Part shown: positions 56,601 to 64,000 of the stretch, one piece after another
Layout: each line of letters opens with the position of its first letter
Position numbering within the stretch: position 1 is the stretch's first letter
Assembly (NCBI GenBank): GCA_963682175.1
Contig: OY821786.1
Coordinates: forward strand, 34,837,501 to 34,901,500
Source: Triglochin maritima
Taxonomy: Eukaryota; Streptophyta; Magnoliopsida; Alismatales; Juncaginaceae
Direction of reading: 5' to 3'
DNA length: 64,000 nt
Program-made: the position numbers and the translations under genes
The notes under the pieces: generated by a model
What the model was told of the DNA's origin: nothing
Seen by the model: only the letters and a program-made list of their open reading frames with translations
Databases searched by the model: none

Positions 56601-58549
56601 GGCCACGTGACACATCAAGAGGTATGCTTTTTCTTGACTGCTACATTTTCACACGGTACATATTGAAAATCTCTTGCCAAATGAAGGAGTGATAATTGAA
56701 GAAATAGTGGAAGAGGACGAAGCACCCACAATGTCAGAGGGCAACAGAAATGTATCCTCAGAGCCACATACGTCACAACCAGTAAAAATTGGTCCGTCGT
56801 CTCGATCTGAAATCAGGTCTAGAACTGGAGGTATGGGCTCTGAGGCTGATCCCTTGCAAAACTTAAAAGATGATCCGGAAGCTATCAGGTGTGTTTGTGT
56901 TGCTTCAAGTAGATGCTATTTGCTTTTATCTGGAAGATGATTTTCTTTAAAAAAATTATCATCTGAAATTCTCAATTCTACTGGATAGTATTCTCACTTA
57001 CTCACATATACTCACAGATCTTTCCAAAATTATATCTCTCGGGCTAATCCGGAGTCTATGGCCGCGATGGGAGCTGGTGGGGTGTCACCAGAAATGCTTC
57101 GAACAGCAACATACATGATTGGCAAGATGAAGCCAGATGAACTTCAGAAAATGCTTCAGCTTGCTTCTTCAATGAACATGAATAATCTAAATGCTCCAGG
57201 TGCATCAACAGAACCTGCAACTAATGGACCTAAATTTAGTTCATTTCCAGAAATGACACCTGAAATGGTCAGTATGGCATCTGAGAGGGTTAGCAAGATG
57301 TCCCCTGAAGAATTACAAAAGATGGTTGAAGCTGCATCTTCATTGAAGCAGAATAGTTCACCCTTCTCAACTATCCCTGAAACATCAGGAGCTTCAACCT
57401 CATCAACAAGATGCTTCACAGCAAGTCCATCTGCTGGAAAAAATATCGGTGATGTTCTCCCAAATTCAACAACCGGTGTATCTACATCGGGACGACCAAA
57501 CTCAACAGCAGATCTGCAAGAGAGCATGAAAAACTCAATGAGAGATCCTGCAATGCATCAGGTTTGGTGTATAGAAGTCATATGTATCTCAGCTGGTCGT
57601 GCTTAGCAGTTTGAGTCTCATTTTTCTTTGGTGTGACCTTTACCATTTTTCATGCTCTCTGCATACATTTACAGATGTTTTCTTCTATGATGAAGAATAT
57701 GAGCCCTGAAGTGATGTCAAATATGAGCGAGCAATTTGGAGTCAACCTCTCGAAAGAGGACGCAGCCAAAGCTCAGCAAGCAATGTCATCATTATCACCA
57801 GATGATTTGGAGAGAATGGTATGCTTCATACCTTCTTTTATTAATTTTTAATCGAAAGCTACTTATTGTGGTGTTACTGTTTTATTATGGGAGATTAGGT
57901 TCTGTTGGACTTTTATTCTTAGTATGTCCTCGGAAATATTCCTCTTATTCCGTATACCAACCCAAATACCTTTCAAAATATTATTGTAGTTTGTTACTAA
58001 TAAGTTGTAACGGTGTTATATGTGGATTACAATTTGGAAAATTGCAAAACAATAAAACTGAAATTAGAACGAGGAAGGTTAAGAAACTAAGAATAATTTG
58101 AGGTGAATAGGTGATATTTCTTTAGTGACCACCTTCCACATATTTAAAAAACTTTTACTGATCTCTTTACATTTTTAATTTCCCCCCTACTCCACTCTAA
58201 CTAGACCTTGGGACATTATCGACTTCACTGGATGTTCTTTGGTCTTGATTATTACAAAACTACGGATCAATCGAGGGGACTACTCCTAGTTGGGTGTTAT
58301 CTCTCCATATGTTGGGTGATATTTTCCCTTATATATATCTGACGTTACAATTTATAATTTCTTTGTGGAGTTATATGTTTACAAGGTGTATCCATGTTTC
58401 AGATGCGTTGGGCGGAGAGAGTGCAGAAAGGAATCGAAACAGCAAAGAAGACCAAGAATTGGTTCCTAGGGAAACCTGGTATGATTCTTGCAATCTGCAT
58501 TCTCATCCTTGCTTTCATTCTCCACAAGCTTGGCTTCATTGGTAGTTAA
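53682..58549 (+). CDS. OEP61: Outer envelope protein 61 / TPR7-type tail-anchored TPR protein
   Basis: Eleven exons: 53682-53780, 55019-55249, 55404-55460, 55540-55668, 56166-56243, 56395-56465, 56572-56621, 56687-56888, 57018-57561, 57675-57818 and 58403-58549. They join in frame to 583 residues. The N-terminus [20 protein letters not shown] matches OEP61/TPR7. Residues ~111-235 form a three-repeat TPR clamp with [18 protein letters not shown] and [20 protein letters not shown], a type that binds C-terminal EEVD of Hsp70/Hsp90. Met-rich helical motifs ([20 protein letters not shown]) lie before and after the TPRs. The last exon ends in one hydrophobic span, [19 protein letters not shown], a tail anchor. 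The Arabidopsis protein sits in chloroplast outer envelope and/or ER membranes and receives chaperone-bound precursors. An AUG at 53694 in the same frame is an alternative start. Confidence 0.93.
54395..54718. mobile_element. MITE in OEP61/TPR7 intron 1
   Basis: Left end GGGCACATTTGGTTTGTTGT and, inverted from the right, GGCCATGTTTGGTTTGTTGT. These are near-identical ~20-bp terminal inverted repeats around ~320 bp of non-coding DNA. The GGGCATGTTTGG-type end is common in plant MITEs. No clear target duplication was found, so the superfamily is left open. Confidence 0.65.
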
Positions 58550-59517
58550 TGTAAACTTGACTAGTAGTCTCTGGAAATCTCCCACTTCTTGTCTGCAAAA
58601 CATTGGATGGGGAGGTCGATAAGCTCACTGACATTGAGGTTGTATTTTTTCTCATTAACATGTCAGTTAGACGCACATTTTTAGTTAGCGAGAGAATCTT
58701 ATTGCTAGTAGATGTTCAAATTAATCATCTGGATCATTTGTGTGTTCATTTGAGACTAAGTGGTTCGTTAGAAATCAAACATCATATTACTGTCAAAAGC
58801 CAAAATGTGTTCATTAACAATTTTACATACAAAGCGAAAGACTCCTGTATCATTTTTACTGTTGTTATTACTATCCTTATGCAACTGAAATATCACATGG
58901 TTTGTACTTAGTAGTGTCATACGATCTATTTGCCTTCTTGTAGGACAACTTTTCTCATCACTTCCATTTATTAGATATATGTACATTGTAGTCTTATGCT
59001 AATTGCTTGTATGATTGCACTCTCCTCGGCTGTTACTACTTAAACCGAAATAGTTGAAACGAAAACACCACTTCCAAAAGGGGATGGTTTTTTGTTCAAA
59101 CTAGAAGTCATCCAAAAAATGTCGAGGGTATGGTTTTTTGGTCAAATGACAATGGAGTGGCGTAGGGTTTTTTTGTGGTTTTTTTGTGGTTTTTTTCTTG
59201 CAGTGGGACCAAGTTTAAAAATAGGGATGTGGATTGGATGTGGCACTACGTCCATATGCGGGATGCGGATGCGGATGCATATACATATACGGTTTGAGAT
59301 AATAATTAAATAATATCAGTAATATATATATATATATATATTAATTATAAATTTTATATATGTATGCATAAAAAAATTAGGTATTTTTTTAAATCATTCA
59401 TAACATAAATATTAAACAAAAAAATACAATAGTACAATAATACAAGTAATAATATATTAATTTCCTTGAGAGAGAATTTTTGAAGAAAAAAAACAAGATT
59501 TAAAAAAATGAAATTGA
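58550..59517. other. OEP61/TPR7 3' region and spacer
   Basis: Probably 3' UTR, then AT-rich DNA. TTTTTTGTGGTTTTTTTGTGG runs occur near 59165-59195, a GCGGATGCGGATGC tract near 59261-59277, and an AT dinucleotide run near 59322-59340. These may be the 5' subterminal region of the following hAT element. Confidence 0.35.
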
Positions 59518-61880
59518 TTGTTTGAATTTAAATCCAAACTTGTATGTGAATCATGTGGTTACGTTAGTGGTGGTGGTATAAATAGACATAAACAACATAT
59601 TGCTCATCCTGATGGTTCAAATGCTAAACCATGTGCATATGCATCTGCTATTTATCGTGAAGAAATTGAATTGAACTTAAGATCAAAATCTAGAGATATC
59701 ACAATGAGACAAACAATTTTAGATGATTACATAGATTTAGATGATGTAGAGGGGTTCAGGGTCTGGTCCGGTTCCGGTCGAGGACGTGGTGATAGTAGCT
59801 CATCTTCCGCTCAACGTCCCATTCCTCAACCTCGAAAGAGGCAGAGGAACTGATTGAAATATGCACCAATGGATTGTTTTACCACCATTTGTCGTGGACG
59901 TCCCAACGACGTCGTGGACAGAAATGAAGGTCCCGTCCAAACCACAATACACAATCATTTTAAAAAAGAAGAAAGAAAAGAAGTAAACCAACGTTGGGCT
60001 AAATTTTCTATAGAAATTGTCTGTCTTTTAATGCATGCAAATCTAGAGAATTTAAAGATGCAATTGATAGAACTGCTAGATTTGGGCCAGGTTTGAAACC
60101 AGTTACTCCATACGAGATTGTCGAACCCTGTCTAAGATGGGAACTTGAATCAACCAAAACCTTATTAGATTCCTATAGGGAAGATTAGAAAATATATGGT
60201 TGTACAATAATGACTAATGGGTGGACTGATGGTTGTGGTTGTAGTATAATTAATTTTTTAGCTAACTGCTCCACCGACACCATGTTTTTGAAGTATATCG
60301 ATGCCTCTGCCCACTCGCACACCTCAAACTACTTGTTTAAGTTGATCGATAAGGTGGTGAACGAAGTGGGAGAGAAATGTGTTATCCACGTGGTCACCGA
60401 CAATGTCGTTCCCTATGTACCCGCTGGAAGGATGGTGATGTCAAAAAGAAGGTCGATATTCTGGACTCTGTGCGCAACTCACTGCATCAATATAATCTTG
60501 GAGGACATATGCAAGTTGTACATGAGGACTGTTACTACAGGTCGGAAGATTGTCACCTATTTCAAGGCGCACAATCAACTGAACAAGCAAATGACGCAAG
60601 TCATTCAAGGGAATCTAATTCGTCCAACCGTCACCCGTTTTGCAACTGCATTCCTTACACTCCAAAGGCTCTGGGTGAAGCGACAAGCTTTGAAGACATT
60701 CATCGTTTCAGAACAATTTGCAGATCCAAATACTTTTTGGCAAAAAAATGCCAAGGTGAAGATAGAGACCGATCAGGTTTACGGAGCCATCATATCGACC
60801 GTCTTCTGGAACAACGTCACCAATGCTTTGAAGCCAAGCCAACCGTTGGTGACTGTTCTTAGGTTGGTGGATGGCGACGAGAAACTCGCAATGGGTTACC
60901 TATACAATGCAATGGAGAAGGCGAAGGTGCAGATCAAGGACAACTACAACTTCAGATCGCAATTATACTAGCATGTTATTGAGGTCATTGATCGAAGATG
61001 GGGACACCAAATGTCAAGTCCTTTGTACTCTGCCGGCTTCCTCTTGAACCCGGCCACTTTCTTTGGTGCTGAAAACCGATCAGAAGCCATCAATACACAC
61101 TTGACAGGCTGGTTGGATGTTCTGGAGAAGATGGTCCCGAACCTGGAAGAACAAGACCACATAACAAGGCAACTTGATCGTTACAAGAATAGCAAAAGAT
61201 TGTTCGGTCGAGAAATTGTTAGGAGGCAAAGAAACACAAAGATCCCAACTGATTGGTGGTCTGATTACGGAAGTGAGGTTAGTAGCGGGAATTGATATTT
61301 GAAGGAGTTCACACTTAAAATTTTGGGACTCACTTGTTCAGCATCCGGATGTGAGAGAAATTAGAGTGTGTTTGAGCAAATACACACAAAAAAGAGGAAT
61401 CGGTTAATGCCGTAGAAATTGAATGACCTGGTGTACATGAACTACAACTAGAGGTTGAGGCAACGATTCATAGAAAGGAGGGAAAACCAGGCTTTTACGA
61501 CCCTATTAGCATAGATTATGACTTGATGGAAGATCATCCGTGATTGGTGGAAATAGAGGAGCACGTCTTTGTAGGAGATGATCTGACATGGGCGGATGTG
61601 GAGGAGGCTACCTTTGGTCCATCACGAGGACGACCACGTCGTGCCGCAACATCAACCTCCAGGATATTACAAACTGTTGTGTAGGAAGATTTCAACTTCA
61701 GACATCACCACGAAGCATCAACTTCATTGGCGGTGCCACAACAAGACATAGACGAGCAATTTGTTGGTACAGACGATGAGGTAACCGAGGAAGAAAAGAC
61801 TTATCATGATGACCCAAGGACTCAGATGACTCGGACGACGTAGAGGAAGACATTCCTCGGTGAGTTCATGACCAAACATA
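59518..61880 (+). pseudogene. Decayed hAT transposase (BED finger, DUF659, dimerisation domain)
   Basis: Pieces in order but in changing frames. A BED-like zinc finger lies near 59530-59640 (CESCGYVSGGGINRHKQHIA). DUF659 lies at 60210-60971 (NGWTDGCGCSIINFLANCST, HVVTDNVVPYVPAGRM). A middle segment spans 61011-61295 (SAGFLLNPATFFGAENRSEA, LFGREIVRRQRNTKIPTDWW). The C-terminal dimerisation region follows at about 61296-61440 (LKILGLTCSASGCERN, KKRNRLMP). Stops and frameshifts occur at about 59853, 60100-60210, 60970, 61292 and 61361. hAT transposases move DNA by cut-and-paste, but this one cannot be expressed intact. I could not identify terminal inverted repeats or an 8-bp duplication. Confidence 0.9.
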
Positions 61881-62770
61881 TCCGTTGTAGAATAGAAATG
61901 TAGACTATTAGATGAGATCTAAGTTTTATTATTTAGTTGTTTTATGATACTTGTACTTGTAATACCTAAGGTTAATTAATGAAAATAAACCAAGTAATTT
62001 GGTGGGTAGACATGGTTTCCAGTGAGACAATGTTGTCGATGAACTATTGTTTTGTCGAAGTCAAACCAATTAGGTTTTTATGGTACACATTGTTTTTATT
62101 TTACCTGATTTTTTTACAAATTTTCCTGATTTTTTACTACTTTTTGGAAAATATTAATTAAAAAAATTAATTTAACAATTGTGCAGTCGCTTATGCGACC
62201 GCACAACTGATTATGGTGGTCCAGCTGCATAGGATTGCATAATCAGTTTTAAAACATTGTTATCTTGTAAAATAAAAATTATTTAATTTAAAAATTATCT
62301 TTTCAAAATCTAACAAATACACTAATATTATTATATAAATTTGATAATTTCAAAATTCCAAATAACATGTAGTTAATTCAAATGGGACAACTAGCTCATT
62401 TCAAACGAATATATTCCTAACTTTCACTATTCTAACAGTTAAGTTAAATTCTCAGGATTAATTTTTTCAGAAATTTTATTCTCAAATCTGACACTACACT
62501 CGTCCGATAGGAGCAAGCTGTTGCTTGTTGCGCAACTTCGCTAACTCACTCCCAGAGGTCCCTTACTTGTTCACGGACGAGGACGAGAGAGTTGACCCAG
62601 ATGCCAATATCCAGATGCTTCTCTTGTGGTTATGCCACTTCCGTGTTGGCATAACGGCCCTATTGTTCCGATGGAGAGAAGAACATATGATTAGCTTTTC
62701 GGGAAATTTCCAAACGAACAATTTCAATACGAGAGAGCTATTTCAAGTACCATCGATCCACAATTACTCC
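61881..62770. other. AT-rich region with a strong hairpin
   Basis: No supported gene. An open frame from 62525 runs into the plastid insertion, but I recognise nothing in its first 80 codons. A 28-nt stem-loop lies at 62179-62206. Confidence 0.35.
62179..62206. repeat. Perfect-loop inverted repeat (hairpin)
   Basis: TTGTGCAGTCGC and GCGACCGCACAA flank a TTAT loop: a 12-bp stem with a single A/C mismatch. It may be a transposon subterminal structure left by the adjacent hAT element. Confidence 0.6.
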
Positions 62771-62861
62771 CGCTTAGCCCTATCCCATTCTAGGGGTATT
62801 TTAGTGATAGGTTATATAGGAACTGGACGATCGTATTTGGTCAAATACCTAGCGACAAACT
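62771..62861 (+). other. ycf2: NUPT: nuclear insertion of plastid ycf2 sequence
   Basis: Translates as [20 protein letters not shown] followed by [10 protein letters not shown], matching the ATP-binding (Walker A-like, GxxGTGRS) segment of chloroplast Ycf2 with only two or three substitutions. Sequence on both sides does not continue as ycf2, so only ~90 bp of plastid DNA is present. It is not a functional gene; it lies in a longer chance open frame (62525-63043). Confidence 0.85.
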
Positions 62862-64000
62862 TTCCAAAGATTTTTTTCTTAGCTTTAACTTTTTTATTAT
62901 ATTCTCAACTTTACTATTTAAATTTGTCTTTTTACACACGTTATGTTATAATCTCATGTGCATCTTCACAATCTCTTACCTCTATTAATTTTTCATCTTA
63001 TTGTCTCAATTTTCCTTTGATTTACTTCAAATGTATCTTCTGATTTTTTGGCATAATCCACGTCATCCAACAAATACAAACTCACAACCAATTTTTTTAC
63101 AAAACTGGCATGAAATGTCGACATGCTAAACAAAATTATGATGATTAACATCATAATGCACAATATGATAATAGTTGATGTACGTGAATCGTACGCTCAC
63201 TGTGTTGATACACGTGAATTTGTTTAAGATCGACCTTAACATACAAGTAGCGAAAGAACAACATATGATGATTAGTCATTGGAAAATTCTTGTGATAGTA
63301 TTGTTGACATTAATATTTACTCGAACAATAGAGATCAAATTGGTGATACGGAGATATATTTGGCTCTTAAAACGGATTTGAAAGAGAATATTTGGCAACG
63401 TCATGGGCAAATTGATAAATAAAAATGTCTTTATCAATTACTTCTTAGTTGTTGTATTGTTTAATTATATGTAATTGTTAATGTAATTTCGATGAGTTTG
63501 GTTTATTAAATTATTATTATCAACTTGCTGGTAATAAATTAATAATATGAACGTTTGTCCAACAATGATTTTGAATGGAAAAAAAGAAAGGAAAAATATT
63601 AATAGTCAAGTTTATTAATAATTAAAATTAATATATAAAAGTAAATAATAATATATTTTTATTTGTAAAGAGCGAAATGATTTGGAGGTAAGAAAAATTG
63701 ATTTGACACTTAGAAATTTTTATTAAATGTTGTGAATGAGAAGAAGAGATATAATAAAATTTTAAACTTTATGAATTGGAACTAACCATATGAGATATAA
63801 AACTTTGATAATATATTGCACATGTTATCATGTTATTGCGGATGACCTGAGTTTTTTTCCTTTTTTTACTTCAATCTATTGCTTACACTTCAAGGTACTG
63901 TTTCTCTACTCGTTTGACGACTAACGTTGCAGTCATGTTGGATTAAAATTTTCCAAAGACAGGTTGTCCGAAATTACGTAAAAATACGCAACAAAGAAGG
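62862..64000. other. AT-rich terminal region, possible transposase scrap
   Basis: Stops are frequent in every frame. The short frame ending at 63421, IYLALKTDLKENIWQRHGQI, resembles the C-terminal tail of plant PIF/Harbinger-like DDE transposases. The match is short and from memory, so it is weak. Nothing else is supported. Confidence 0.3.

Noticed and set aside
62525..62770. N-terminal part of an apparent 173-codon gene
   Set aside because: The frame only becomes recognisable where plastid ycf2 DNA begins and then runs into AT-rich sequence; treated as a chance fusion.

Overview
The window is nuclear DNA from a flowering plant, probably a eudicot. Evidence: GT-AG introns, plant-specific protein families (a FAR1/FRS factor, a GTD-binding myosin-binding-like protein, OEP61/TPR7, a plant half-size ABCG transporter), plant-type LTR retrotransposons primed by initiator-Met tRNA, CACTA and hAT elements, and a short plastid ycf2 fragment. 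I cannot name the species.

Layout. 1-8.0 kb: RANBP1 (+) and a small plastid-type four-CxxC (DnaJ zinc-finger-like) membrane protein (+), with three small hAT-type MITEs in and around them. 8.9-23.5 kb: a repeat island holding an LTR 3' end, a MITE, a hAT MITE, a ~500-bp tandem repeat, a solo gypsy-type LTR split by a CACTA element that is itself split by another solo LTR, and then a 5' LTR + gag-pol Ty3/gypsy element truncated inside reverse transcriptase. 26.1-29.5 kb: a GTD-binding protein (+) facing a steroid 5-alpha-reductase-family enzyme (-). 29.6-36.9 kb: a second repeat island with an inverted long LTR, a hAT transposase scrap, a truncated duplicate of the reductase first exon and two further LTRs. 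37.3-42.6 kb: a hAT MITE and a FAR1/FRS gene with a repeat-filled 5' intron. 46.1-51.9 kb: an ABCG22/27-type transporter in ten coding exons. 53.7-58.5 kb: OEP61/TPR7 in eleven coding exons. 59.5-61.9 kb: a decayed hAT transposase. The last 2 kb hold a ~90-bp plastid ycf2 insertion in AT-rich DNA.

The genes are ordinary single nuclear genes and share no obvious pathway. Their roles are nuclear transport, plastid membrane redox or assembly, myosin binding, lipid/steroid reduction, transcription, membrane export and organelle protein targeting. The most unusual signal is the 10-bp palindrome CGGTCGACCG. I count about 30 perfect copies by eye, plus many half-sites, in six clusters. Every cluster lies inside an LTR-like sequence, and at least two unrelated LTR families carry them. 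In one family the array sits upstream of the TATA box; in the other it sits downstream, in the transcribed leader. The second highlight is the triple-nested insertion at 11625-17744, where each layer has its own target-site duplication (one of them with a mismatch) and the middle layer also has an uninterrupted copy of its insertion site elsewhere in the window.

Exon boundaries were derived by hand from GT/AG sites and reading-frame continuity, without alignment tools. Family assignments rest on recognised motifs.
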